DNA of 64,000 nt. Origin: an uncultured Flavobacteriales bacterium (GTDB taxonomy: Bacteria > Bacteroidota > Bacteroidia > Flavobacteriales_D > Crocinitomicaceae). A program made the position numbers and the translations under genes. Below, one piece after another: positions 44,223 through 52,719 of this stretch (positions are counted from its first letter, which is position 1; every line of letters begins with the position of its first letter). The notes under the pieces are model-generated. The model was not told the DNA's origin, searched no databases, and saw nothing but the letters and a program-made list of their open reading frames with translations. The stretch covers positions 47,522-111,521 of the forward strand of contig CAJAVU010000092.1 of the NCBI GenBank assembly GCA_903945495.1. Direction: 5' to 3'.

Positions 44223-44800
44223 AATTCTAAAAAATTTAAGAGGATGCGTTCGCCAATTCCCGCCGATTTTTCTGGGTGAAATTGCGTTGCATAAAAATTG
44301 TCTTTTTGCATGGCCGCGCCAAATGGCAAGATGTAATCGCACGTTGCAAGTGAATAGTTGGAAGGTTCACAATAATAACTATGCACGAAGTAAACATCAT
44401 CGTCTTCCTGAATTCCATTGAGCAGGGGAGAACGACCATTCATTTGTAGCGTATTCCATCCCATGTGCGGAACGATGTCCAAGGGTGGAAATTTCTTCAC
44501 TTGAACAGGGAAAATGCCCAAACATTCTGTGTTTCCTTCTTCCGAGAATTGACACAGCAATTGTTGTCCCAAGCAAATTCCTAAAACAGGTTGGTTAAGA
44601 GAACAAATCACTTGATCCAATCCCATCGCTTTTAAATAGCTCATTGCTGAACTGGCTTCTCCAACTCCTGGAAAAATCACTTTGGATGCACTTCGAATTT
44701 CGTCTGCATTGTCGGTAATGACACATGAAAATCCAAGGCGTTCGATGGCGTTCTTCACCGAAGTGATGTTCCCTGCATTGTAATTGATAAGTGCAATCAT
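44219..44800 (-). CDS. hisH: Imidazole glycerol phosphate synthase, glutaminase subunit
   Basis: A 193-residue class I glutamine amidotransferase that feeds ammonia to HisF. The triad is complete: Cys76 in GICLGQQ, and His175 and Glu177 in FHPEKSAG. The oxyanion motif PGVGEAS is at about 44-50. It overlaps hisB and hisA by 4 bp on each side. Confidence 0.97.
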   Translation of the reverse strand: MIALINYNAGNITSVKNAIERLGFSCVITDNADEIRSASKVIFPGVGEASSAMSYLKAMGLDQVICSLNQPVLGICLGQQLLCQFSEEGNTECLGIFPVQVKKFPPLDIVPHMGWNTLQMNGRSPLLNGIQEDDDVYFVHSYYCEPSNYSLATCDYILPFGAAMQKDNFYATQFHPEKSAGIGERILLNFLEL

Positions 44801-45888
44801 AATGTTCCTTTTGTACTTGGGATGGAATAATTCTCGTTTCTTGAAACAGCCATTTTTAGTGATTTTGCAAATGCTTTGAAGATTGCTTCAATTTTGTGGT
44901 GTTCGTTTTCGCCTTCTGCTTTGATGTTCAAATTGCAACGCGCTTGATCACTGAACGATTTAAAAAAGTGCATGAACATTTCGGTCGGCATTTCTCCAAT
45001 CATTTCACGTTTGAATGCTGCATCCCACACAAGCCATGGTCGTCCACCGAAATCAATTGCCACTTGTACCAAACAATCATCCATCGGAAGAAGGAAACCG
45101 TAACGTTCTATTCCTTTTTTGCTTCCAAGTGCTTGCAAGAACGCATCACCAAGTGTTAGCGCCACATCTTCAATCGAGTGGTGTTCATCGATGTGTAAAT
45201 CGCCTTTCACATCAATCGTTAAATCCAAGTTTCCGTGTTTCGCCACTTGTTCCAACATGTGATCAAAGAAGCCCAAACCTGTTGAGATCGCTGCTTTTCC
45301 TAAACCATCGAGATTGAGTTCAACCGTGATGTCTGTTTCATTGGTTGTACGCGTTAAGCTCGTTTTACGCGGTTGCGCTTTCAGGAAGGAATAAATGTCC
45401 GCCCATGATGTTGCAGACAAGGCAGCTGCTTCAAGCGTTTCAGTCCCTAAATAAATGGCTTTGCAGTTCATGTTTTCCGCCAATTGAACATCTGTCAAGC
45501 GATCACCAATGACATAGGATTGCTCCAAGTCGTAATTTCCTTTTAAATAATGTGTCAGCATTCCTGTTCCCGGTTTGCGCGTAGGTAAATTGTCTTCAGG
45601 AAACGATTTATCGATCAAAATCTCTGTGAATTCAACACCTTCGTTTTTAAAAGCCTGAATGATTTTCGTTTGCGCTGGCCAAAAGGTTTCTTCCGGAAAA
45701 GAGGCGGTTCCCAAGCCGTCTTGGTTGGTGACCATCACAAGTTGATAGTCCAATTCTCTTGCAATGCGCGCTAAGTATTGAAAAACTCCAGGATAAAACT
45801 CCAATTTTTCCAAGCTATCAAGTTGATAATCGATCGGTGGTTCGATGACCAATGTTCCGTCACGGTCAATAAATAGTACTTTCTTCAT
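44797..45888 (-). CDS. hisB: Bifunctional histidinol-phosphatase / IGP dehydratase
   Basis: A 363-residue fusion. The N-terminal HAD phosphatase (about 1-165) has FIDRDGTLV (Asp8, Asp10) and [12 protein letters not shown]. The C-terminal dehydratase (about 172-363) has [27 protein letters not shown] and [15 protein letters not shown], whose histidines bind two manganese ions. It performs steps 6 and 8 of the pathway. The hisC stop lies 1 bp upstream. Confidence 0.97.
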   Translation of the reverse strand: MKKVLFIDRDGTLVIEPPIDYQLDSLEKLEFYPGVFQYLARIARELDYQLVMVTNQDGLGTASFPEETFWPAQTKIIQAFKNEGVEFTEILIDKSFPEDNLPTRKPGTGMLTHYLKGNYDLEQSYVIGDRLTDVQLAENMNCKAIYLGTETLEAAALSATSWADIYSFLKAQPRKTSLTRTTNETDITVELNLDGLGKAAISTGLGFFDHMLEQVAKHGNLDLTIDVKGDLHIDEHHSIEDVALTLGDAFLQALGSKKGIERYGFLLPMDDCLVQVAIDFGGRPWLVWDAAFKREMIGEMPTEMFMHFFKSFSDQARCNLNIKAEGENEHHKIEAIFKAFAKSLKMAVSRNENYSIPSTKGTL

Positions 45889-45889
45889 G

Positions 45890-46909
45890 TTAGTATGTGT
45901 TTAATGCGTCAATTAATCGTTGATTTTCTGTTGCTGTTCCGATGGTAATGCGAATGCAATTGTTTACTACCGAATGTCTGTTGCGTGTAATGATGTTGCG
46001 CTCAATTAAATAGGTGTAAAGCGCTGGTGCGTTGTCCACTTCTACCAAACAGAAATTGGCGTCGGATGGATAGATTTTGCGAACACAATTTAGTTGCACT
46101 AATGCTTGTTCAAGTGTTTTTCGTTCGGCAATAATCGCTTCAGTTTGCGTTTGAATTGTTGCGCTATTTTTCAAGGCTTCCAATGCCGCATCTTGATTCA
46201 GTTTGCTGACATTGTAAGGTGGTTTAACCTTGTTCATCAAGGAAATGATTTCTGTGGACGCATACGCCATTCCAACGCGAACCGAAGCCAAGCCCCACGC
46301 TTTACTGAAGGTTTGCAAAATCACCAAGTTGGGATAAACGCTTAGTTTTTCAATGAACGATGGATTGGTACTAAAGTCAATGTAGGCTTCATCTACCACA
46401 ACGATTCCTTTGAAGAATTGCAACACCGCTTCAACATCGTTTAAGGTATTTCCTGTAGGATTGTTGGGCGAGCACAGAAATATCAGTTTGATTTGTTCTG
46501 CATCATTTACACGTTTTATCGCATCAAGATCCAATTGAAAATCGTTCGTCAAGGGAATTCGAAGGGCTTCAATCGCGTTGATGTTCGCTGCAACTTCATA
46601 CATGCCATACGTTGGTGGACAAAGAAGAATCCGATCTTTTTCAGGCGTGCAGAAAATGCGGAACAGCAAATCGATTGGTTCATCGCTGCCATTTCCAATA
46701 AAGATGTTTTCCGCTGGAATGTTCTTCAGATCAGCTAAGGCTTTTTTCAATTCCGTTTGATTTGGATCGGGATAACGATTTAAGTTGCCGAAGGGATTTT
46801 CATTGGCATCCAAAAAAACGCCTTCCGTTCCTGAGAATTCATCACGTGCGCTGCTGTAGGGCTCGAGCAAACGGATGTTCGGTCGCACTAAGTCTTTGAT
46901 GGAGTTCAT
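45890..46909 (-). CDS. hisC: Histidinol-phosphate aminotransferase
   Basis: A 339-residue fold-type I PLP enzyme that transaminates imidazole acetol phosphate. The PLP lysine is Lys203 in [37 protein letters not shown] and SPNNPTGN are typical. The start overlaps the hisD stop by 4 bp, so its translation probably depends on ribosomes that reach the end of hisD; the hisD frameshift could therefore lower hisC output. Confidence 0.97.
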   Translation of the reverse strand: MNSIKDLVRPNIRLLEPYSSARDEFSGTEGVFLDANENPFGNLNRYPDPNQTELKKALADLKNIPAENIFIGNGSDEPIDLLFRIFCTPEKDRILLCPPTYGMYEVAANINAIEALRIPLTNDFQLDLDAIKRVNDAEQIKLIFLCSPNNPTGNTLNDVEAVLQFFKGIVVVDEAYIDFSTNPSFIEKLSVYPNLVILQTFSKAWGLASVRVGMAYASTEIISLMNKVKPPYNVSKLNQDAALEALKNSATIQTQTEAIIAERKTLEQALVQLNCVRKIYPSDANFCLVEVDNAPALYTYLIERNIITRNRHSVVNNCIRITIGTATENQRLIDALNTY

Positions 46910-48209
46910 AATTCTTCGGATTTTAAAGTGGATAAACGCACGCTTACAGCATTTTTATGTCCAAGTAATTGTTCCGCTTCTGCCATGCGTTCTATTGCAG
47001 GACCGATTGTTTGTAAACCTTCTGGTGTAAGTTCTTGGAAGGTGATTTTCTTGATAAAACTATCCAAGGAAACGCCACTGTAATTGCGTGCAAAACCATT
47101 TGTTGGTAAAGTGTGATTTGTTCCACTGGCGTAATCTCCCGCGCTTTCACAGCTGTAATTTCCTAGGAAAACAGAACCTGCATTACGAATGCTTTGTGTG
47201 AAATCAGCAAAATTCTGAACGGCTAAGATTAAGTGTTCTGGCGCGTAAGCATTACTGAAATCAATGCATGTTTCAATGGAATCGAGAAGAATAGCTTTAC
47301 TCGATTTCAAAGCAGCTTCAACCGTTTCTTTTCGTGGTAAAGCAAGCACTTGTTGTTGAATTTCCGCCAAGGTTTGCTCGATGATTGTTGAATTATCTGA
47401 AAGCAACATCACTTGACTGTCAGCACCGTGTTCCGCTTGCGAAAGTAAATCTGCTGCAACAAACGCCGGATTCGAATTTGCATCTGCAATGATGAGCACT
47501 TCACTTGGTCCAGCAGGCATGTCAATCGCTACACCGTATTGCGTTGCGCTTGTTTTGCTGCCGTCACGTATTGATTTCCGGGTCCAAAGATCTTGTCCAC
47601 TTTCGGCACGGATGCAGTTCCAAAGGTCATTGCACCAATCGCTTGAATTCCGCCAATGGCAAAGATGGTGTTGATGCCAACAAGTTGAGCAGTATAAAGA
47701 ATCGCAGGATTTATTTCGCCTTGTTGATTGGACGGCGTGCACAAAACGATTTCAGTGCAACCCGCCAGTTTCGCAGGGATTCCCAACATCAAAACCGTTG
47801 AAAAGAGTGGGGCAGAACCACCGGGAATATAGATTCCAACCTTTTCAATGGCGCGGCTTTCTCTCCAGCAACTAACACCTTTAGCCGTTTCAATGATTTG
47901 AGGTGTTTCACGTTGTGCTGCGTGGAATTTTTCAATAGTATTTTTAGCTAAAAGAATGGCTTCCTTTAACGCAGGATCTAGCACTTCGACAGCACGTTTA
48001 ATTTGTTGTTCAGAAACTTGCAAGGCATCTAATTCAACTTGATCAAATTGACGACAATAGTTGCGAATGGCTGTATCTCCATTCTGCTGAATGGCTGTAA
48101 ATACCTCATCGACAAGTTTGAATAAGTTCTCCTTTTCAACAGCTGGACGTGCGATCAATTGCTTCCAGTCGTTTTTGCTTGGATTGAAATATGTTTTCAT
48201 TGTGTACAT
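46906..48209 (-). pseudogene. hisD: Histidinol dehydrogenase, split by a single-base frameshift
   Basis: Two frames together cover a full-length HisD of about 430 residues, which oxidises histidinol to histidine in the last two steps. The first part (48209 or 48200 down to about 47550) ends IFGPGNQYVTAAKQ and then runs to a stop at 47529. The second part resumes as SATQYGVAIDMPAGPSEV in the -1 frame and reaches the normal C-terminus, with AEHGADSQ, and GTNHTLPTNGFARNYSG. Restoring one A near 47550 (plus-strand T) gives AAKQSATQYGVAID, as expected for the family. No residues are lost otherwise. It is either a fresh mutation, a sequencing error, or less likely recoded. Confidence 0.85.
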
Positions 48210-48222
48210 TGTTATTCGCTAA

Positions 48223-49080
48223 TTACAAAACCATTTTATCGATTGGAACCACCAAGATTCCTTGTGCTCCTAAGGCTTTTAGTTGATCGATGACATCCCA
48301 AAATTCATCTTCTTTGACAACGGAATGTAAGCTGCTCCAACCTTCGCTCGCGAGTGGTAAAATCGTTGGTGCTTTCATTCCAGGAAGAATAGCGCAAATT
48401 TGTTCAATGGCCGTGTTGGGTGCGTTGAGCAGAATGTAGTTGTTTTCAGAAGCGTTTTTTACAGCTTTCAAGCGGAACAGTAGTTTGTCGAGAATGGCTT
48501 GTTTTTCGAGCGATAAAGCTGTATTCGAAATAAGCACCGCTTCACTTGTTGTCACCACTTCAACTTCTTTTAGTCCGTTCATGATGAGCGTACTTCCGGT
48601 ACTTACGATGTCGAAGATACCATCCGCCAAACCAATTCCAGTGGCAATTTCAACGCTACCACCAATTTCTTCGATGCAAACTGAAATTCCTTCTTGATCG
48701 AAATAGTTTTGTGCAATTTTGGGATAACTCGTCGCAATTATTTTGTTTTGAAAATAGCTTGGACCCGTGTAGATTTCATCTTTTGGAATGGCCAAGGAAA
48801 GTTTGCAATTGGCGAAACCTAATTTTTCGATGACACTTACGTTTTTATCCTTTTCCCAGACTTCATTTTCGCCTAAGATTCCGATATCTGCCACGCCTTG
48901 TTCAACATACTGCGGAATATCATCATCGCGGAGAAACAAAAGTTCAAGTGGGAAATTTTTTGCTTCTGCTTTCAGCTTGCGTTCACCGTTTGAAATCTTG
49001 ATGCCGCATTCTTCGAACAGTTTTAATGATTTTTCACTCAGTCGGCCATTTTTCTGAATGGCAATTTTTAATTTACTCAT
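48223..49080 (-). CDS. hisG: ATP phosphoribosyltransferase, long form
   Basis: A 285-residue enzyme for the first, feedback-regulated step of histidine synthesis. LKIAIQKNGRLSEKSL at the start, the PRPP-binding EIGGSVEIATGIGLADGI, and the C-terminal ACT-like regulatory domain (about 205-285, absent in the short HisZ-dependent form) are all present. It is the first structural gene of the operon, 13-22 bp before hisD, and is preceded by the attenuator. Confidence 0.97.
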   Translation of the reverse strand: MSKLKIAIQKNGRLSEKSLKLFEECGIKISNGERKLKAEAKNFPLELLFLRDDDIPQYVEQGVADIGILGENEVWEKDKNVSVIEKLGFANCKLSLAIPKDEIYTGPSYFQNKIIATSYPKIAQNYFDQEGISVCIEEIGGSVEIATGIGLADGIFDIVSTGSTLIMNGLKEVEVVTTSEAVLISNTALSLEKQAILDKLLFRLKAVKNASENNYILLNAPNTAIEQICAILPGMKAPTILPLASEGWSSLHSVVKEDEFWDVIDQLKALGAQGILVVPIDKMVL

Positions 49081-49096
49081 GTTTATTTTGAAATAT

Positions 49097-49152
49097 GTCT
49101 GAGTAAACCGAATGGATAGAGAAACAAAAAACCCGTTTGATTTTACTCAGAC
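49097..49152 (-). promoter_or_regulatory. 11-bp inverted repeat linking attenuator loop to hisG leader
   Basis: GTCTGAGTAAA at 49097-49107 is the exact complement of TTTACTCAGAC at 49142-49152. In the his mRNA the upstream arm lies in the terminator loop and stem, the downstream arm 16 nt before the hisG ATG. Pairing of the two arms would compete with the terminator stem or mask the hisG start region. Confidence 0.7.
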
Positions 49153-49159
49153 GGGTTTT
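49126..49159 (-). terminator. hisL: His operon attenuator terminator
   Basis: On the minus strand AAAACCCGT (49159-49151) pairs with ACGGGTTTT (49136-49128), followed by a T-run. It lies 36 nt after the leader-peptide stop and about 45 nt before hisG. An alternative 7-bp pairing of TTGAAAT (49199-49193) with ATTTCAA (49164-49158) would take up the 5' side of the terminator and could be the antiterminator. Confidence 0.85.
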
Positions 49160-49195
49160 GAAATAGTGTATATTTTTTAGTTACAGCATATCATT

Positions 49196-49237
49196 TCAAC
49201 TCGCCTGTGCGATTGAATGATGATGATGTTGTAACAT
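49196..49237 (-). CDS. hisL: His leader peptide
   Basis: The reading frame MLQHHHHSIAQAS (13 residues) has four consecutive His codons. An in-frame ATG at 49249 would extend it by four residues (MIFS) and is better placed behind the purine-rich AAAAAAGAGAA. It lies 115 bp before hisG, between a consensus promoter and a terminator. Ribosome stalling at the His codons when charged tRNA-His is short would favour antitermination, as established for enterobacterial his operons. Confidence 0.9.
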   Translation of the reverse strand: MLQHHHHSIAQAS

Positions 49238-49269
49238 ACTAAAAATCATAGTTCTCTTTTTTGTTGGCA

Positions 49270-49301
49270 CAAACCTACGTATATTTTTTAATTGTGCAAA
49301 A
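49270..49301 (-). promoter_or_regulatory. His operon promoter
   Basis: On the minus strand TTTTG (49301-49297), a 19-bp spacer and TAGGTTTG (49277-49270) match the Bacteroidota -33/-7 consensus closely. Transcription would begin near 49265, about 20 nt before the leader ATG. Confidence 0.85.
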
Positions 49302-49770
49302 TAATATAAAATGAAGATGTTTTTGAAATGTTTCAATACCATATTTTCTCTGTGCCTCCGTGGTGAAAATAAATAACCACATAGAAACATAGGAATTGAT
49401 AGAAGTACTGTGTATTGAGATAGCATAAGTAGGAGAATTTACTAGGTAAATTCAGCTATGTTTTTCTTTTGGGCGCAATGGGAGTCAGCTTAAACTATGT
49501 ACCTATGTGTTAAAAAAAACTGCATATCCTGTTTTCACCATAGAGGCGCAGAGGGCACAGAGTGAATTCTATCAATTCAATGGTTTTATCCTATGATTTT
49601 CTCAAACAGGTTGAAATGAACAATATATAATATACTATTTGAGTGGGTACTTCCTCCGTGCCTCCGTGGTGAAAAAATTAAGCGTAGCGCACCTTTAAGC
49701 GAAGCGCCTCTCTTGCGTTCTCATGTTTCTCTTTAACTCTGCGTTGAAATTTTATTAGAGCGTTGAAAAA
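49302..49770. other. Gene-free stretch with his-flanking repeat
   Basis: No gene. It carries a partial repeat (TCTCTGTGCCTCCGTGGTGA, 49348-49367), the full copy 2 at 49535-49676, and GCGTAGCGC/AAGCGAAGCGCC fragments up to the pseudouridine synthase stop. Confidence 0.85.
49535..49676. repeat. His-flanking 140-bp repeat, copy 2
   Basis: This runs from TCACCATAGAGGCGCAGAGG to CCTCCGTGGTGAA. It has the same internal blocks, order and orientation as copy 1 at 41946-42083, with scattered substitutions and small length changes. The two copies are direct repeats that enclose the whole his operon. Confidence 0.92.
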
Positions 49771-51522
49771 CTAAAACTCCCCTTCAAGTTCCACCGCCAT
49801 GAACTCATGTGTGATCGGATGTCTAAACTCAATCCACTCTGCGTGCAAGTGCAAACGCGTTGAGCGCGTGCCATACAAATCATCTCCCACGATTGGCATG
49901 TTTAATCCTTGAGGATGCGCCGCGTGAACACGTAATTGATGCGTGCGACCTGTAATAGGGAAAAAATGAATCTTGGTGCGACCATCTTTGCGCTCGATGA
50001 CTTTCCACTTTGTTTGTGCAGGTTTACCGTATTCGAAACACACCAATTGGCGCGGACGATCTTCCAAATCTACTCGTAAAGGTAAATCAATAAAGCCTTC
50101 ATCTTCTTGAACGATTCCTTCCAAGAGTGCAACGTAGCGCTTTTTTACCACGCGTTTAATGAATTGACGTTGTAATTGTTTGTGAACAGCAAATGTTTTT
50201 GCCGCAATCAATAATCCCGATGTTGACATGTCCAAACGATGCACAACGAGCGGCCCCGTTGCTTCTGGATACAATATTTGTAAGCGTGAAAGCACCGAAT
50301 CATCAATGTTTTTACCTGGAACCGATAGAAATTCTGCTGGTTTATTGATAATCACCATGTGTTCATCTTCCCAAACGATTGACAATTCTTTTCCTTCTGC
50401 AGGATTCGTCAGCATTGGGTTTTCGGCAATGTTCATCCCTTGCAACATGTGTCCAAGAATCGGTTCACATTTCCCACGACAAGCAGGGTAGTAGTGTCCG
50501 TGAATGCGGATTTCCGATTTCGGTGATTGTCCCCACCAAAACTCCGCCATACAAACAGGTTTCAATTCGTGGATAAATGCATATTGCATCAACTTCGGCG
50601 CGGCACATTCTCCCGCTCCAGCCGTTGGTCTTCCTTCCGGTGTGTTTTTAAAGATATCGCCCAAACTTCGTTGTTGAAGTTGTTGGTCGTAAAAATAATA
50701 TTGATCGAAAATTTCGTTTTGTAAAGCAGCGGATTTGGTTCTGCGTTCTTCTTTTAAGCGTTCCAACTCATCTGAATAAACGGCCAGTTCCTGTTCCAAC
50801 CTTTCCACTTGCTCTTTCCATTCTTTGGTAAGATCCTTCAAGCGGTAACTTTCGTAAATACTTTGCTTGTTTAACTCTAAAATATGCGCTTCGAGTTCTT
50901 CAACTTGAAACGATTGTTCTAGTTCAAGACGCTTCACACGACGCGCTTCTTTTTGTTGTTTATTGTGTGCTTTGAGTTCGTTGAGTTCGCGTTCGGCTTG
51001 CTGTTTTCCTTGTTTCAATGCTTGTTCAGTGCTGATAAAAGCCGGAAGCTGTTCCAAACGTTCAATGCGCTCGTTGATTTCACTGACAATGGCTTCACCT
51101 TTTTTGTAAAAACCATCTTCGAGCAACATGTCGAAAACTGGCGGAACGAACTTTTCGTGTTGATTGTGTCCTGCGAGTTTACCGGAAACAGCATTGATGT
51201 AGCCTAATTCTCCGGATTTCGTTTGAACAACCAAAACGCCGAACATTTTACCGATCACCAAGCCTTCTTTTCCTTCTTCGATTCCGAAATTGTGTTCGTA
51301 ATCGGTTTGGGTTTGAAGGTAATCTTGCAATTCTCTTGCGGCGATAAGTGCCAATTCGTGCGGCTCGTAATAAAACGGATAATCGAATTGTTCAGGCAAG
51401 CCGATTCCTTCAACCGATGATTGAAAACGGGTAAAATAGGATGGAAGCGCTGCTTGTTTTTCTGACACGATTATTGACTTTTTGGAGGACAAAGGTACAG
51501 GAGATTTATCCAACAATTGCAT
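49771..51522 (-). CDS. RluA-family pseudouridine synthase with long N-terminal part
   Basis: A 583-residue protein. The C-terminal 220 residues are a complete RluA-type pseudouridine synthase: VVHRLDMSTSGLL with catalytic Asp431, and ITGRTHQLRVHAAHP with VGDDLYG. The N-terminal 350 residues are unusual: a domain with EGLVIGKMFGVLVV, a long Lys/Glu/Arg-rich coiled coil (about 160-270), and a Cys-containing segment (AGECAAPKLM, ACRGKCEP). Such long relatives occur in other bacteria; the target RNA is unknown. There is no N-terminal S4 domain. A DUF1801 gene lies 17 bp upstream. Confidence 0.9.
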   Translation of the reverse strand: MQLLDKSPVPLSSKKSIIVSEKQAALPSYFTRFQSSVEGIGLPEQFDYPFYYEPHELALIAARELQDYLQTQTDYEHNFGIEEGKEGLVIGKMFGVLVVQTKSGELGYINAVSGKLAGHNQHEKFVPPVFDMLLEDGFYKKGEAIVSEINERIERLEQLPAFISTEQALKQGKQQAERELNELKAHNKQQKEARRVKRLELEQSFQVEELEAHILELNKQSIYESYRLKDLTKEWKEQVERLEQELAVYSDELERLKEERRTKSAALQNEIFDQYYFYDQQLQQRSLGDIFKNTPEGRPTAGAGECAAPKLMQYAFIHELKPVCMAEFWWGQSPKSEIRIHGHYYPACRGKCEPILGHMLQGMNIAENPMLTNPAEGKELSIVWEDEHMVIINKPAEFLSVPGKNIDDSVLSRLQILYPEATGPLVVHRLDMSTSGLLIAAKTFAVHKQLQRQFIKRVVKKRYVALLEGIVQEDEGFIDLPLRVDLEDRPRQLVCFEYGKPAQTKWKVIERKDGRTKIHFFPITGRTHQLRVHAAHPQGLNMPIVGDDLYGTRSTRLHLHAEWIEFRHPITHEFMAVELEGEF

Positions 51523-51539
51523 TCCAAGGCTTGAAAGTC

Positions 51540-52001
51540 TTATTTCCCTTTCGCATAAACTGAATCGTAGCGTTCAATCCATTGATTCACGGTCATTTTT
51601 GTAAGCAATTCGCCAATTAAATCATACGGAATTTGATCCATCTTTTTGAAACGAATGCATGATTTTCCCATGTCGAGTTTTGCTTTCGAATGTTTTGGAA
51701 ATTCTTCAACAAACCAATTCAATAGCTTTTCATCACTGTAAATTCCCATGTGATAAACAGCGATAAAGTTTTTCTGTGAAGCAATGTTCACGAAAGGTAA
51801 AGGCAATTCTGGTGAACAATGATAGCCTTTCGGATAAATTGAATGGGGAACAACATATCCAATCATTCCGTAATTCATTTCTTCTGTAAAACCTTCAGGA
51901 AGATTCGCTTTGAAAACTTCACGTAAACGTTGCATTGGAGCTTTGCGCTCTTCAGGCAATTCACTCATGTAGGTATCAACTGATTGGGCTTTACTTTGCA
52001 T
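51540..52001 (-). CDS. DUF1801-family protein
   Basis: A 153-residue soluble protein with the DUF1801 layout: DTYMSELPEERKAPMQRLRE at the start, EEMNYGMIGYVVP and FIAVYHMGIYSD in the middle, and KSCIRFKKMDQIPYDLIGEL at the end. The family (YdhG-like) has a barrel fold and no established function. It lies 1 bp after the DUF2807 gene on the same strand, within a run 53819-49771 of likely co-transcribed genes. Confidence 0.88.
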   Translation of the reverse strand: MQSKAQSVDTYMSELPEERKAPMQRLREVFKANLPEGFTEEMNYGMIGYVVPHSIYPKGYHCSPELPLPFVNIASQKNFIAVYHMGIYSDEKLLNWFVEEFPKHSKAKLDMGKSCIRFKKMDQIPYDLIGELLTKMTVNQWIERYDSVYAKGK

Positions 52002-52002
52002 C

Positions 52003-52719
52003 TTATTCGAGTATTAATGTTCCTTTTCCGGCTTCTTCTAATTTTTCAATCACAGGTGGATTTCCTGATAAATGAATATCGCCTTCACCTGTTAATTTAT
52101 AGCTTAATTTCTGCGCACAATTGACAAATACTGATCCTTTCGATGCATTGTCAACAAATCCAAATTGACTTGCCAATTCTTTTGCATCAACAGCCATCAG
52201 TGCAACATTCCAGATTTTCACTTGGTTACACGTTCCTTTTACCGTTACTTTCCCTCCGCAAGGGAAATTGTTCCAATAATAAAACGTATTGCAATTGACG
52301 TTCAACGATGCATTGTTCAATTTACTTTTCATGATCAAGCCCAATTCATCTGAAACAAGTTGATTGTCTGACAAGATATTGCATGTTTCATTGGCTGTAA
52401 TCAAATTCAAGGTGTCGACTGTGATGTAAACCAAGACTTTGTTATTCTTTGGATGCATCCAATTTCCGCGGTAGTTGTTTTCCAGCGTTAATGTATTGTT
52501 TTCGACAGAGAATTCAACCTTTTCCAAAATTTTTGTTGCTCCTTCGAGTTTAATCGAATTGCTTGCTCCTTGAATTAAATGCACTTCAAATACGGAATTC
52601 AGCACAATCGAATCAAATTGCTCTAGGTTCTGTTCAACAGTTGTTTTGGTCATGGCTTTTTTGCACGAGCCAAGGCTGATTGACCCAAGTAGAACTGCTA
52701 TGTAAAGTGCGTATTTCAT
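52003..52719 (-). CDS. DUF2807 lipoprotein (head GIN domain)
   Basis: A 238-residue lipoprotein with lipobox SLGSC (Cys19), then KKAMTK. The mature part is a right-handed beta-helix-like DUF2807 domain: FDSIVLNSVFEVHLIQG, VEFSVENNTLTLENN, and a tail with SYKLTGEGDIHLSGNPP. The family is common and of unknown role on Bacteroidota surfaces. The start overlaps the stop of the PagL-like gene by 4 bp. Confidence 0.88.
   Translation of the reverse strand: MKYALYIAVLLGSISLGSCKKAMTKTTVEQNLEQFDSIVLNSVFEVHLIQGASNSIKLEGATKILEKVEFSVENNTLTLENNYRGNWMHPKNNKVLVYITVDTLNLITANETCNILSDNQLVSDELGLIMKSKLNNASLNVNCNTFYYWNNFPCGGKVTVKGTCNQVKIWNVALMAVDAKELASQFGFVDNASKGSVFVNCAQKLSYKLTGEGDIHLSGNPPVIEKLEEAGKGTLILE

Noticed and set aside
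44223..44342. 40-residue extension of hisA
   Set aside because: It overlaps the hisH coding region in another phase, and the conserved HisA start [12 protein letters not shown] is at 44222.
47529..47570. Programmed -1 frameshifting in hisD
   Set aside because: Slip at AAAA is possible, but there is no X-XXY-YYZ heptamer and no evident downstream structure, and HisD is not known to be recoded. A lost base is simpler.
49238..49426. Longer frame containing the his leader peptide
   Set aside because: The upstream part crosses the his promoter, so only the 13-17 residue end can be translated from the his transcript.
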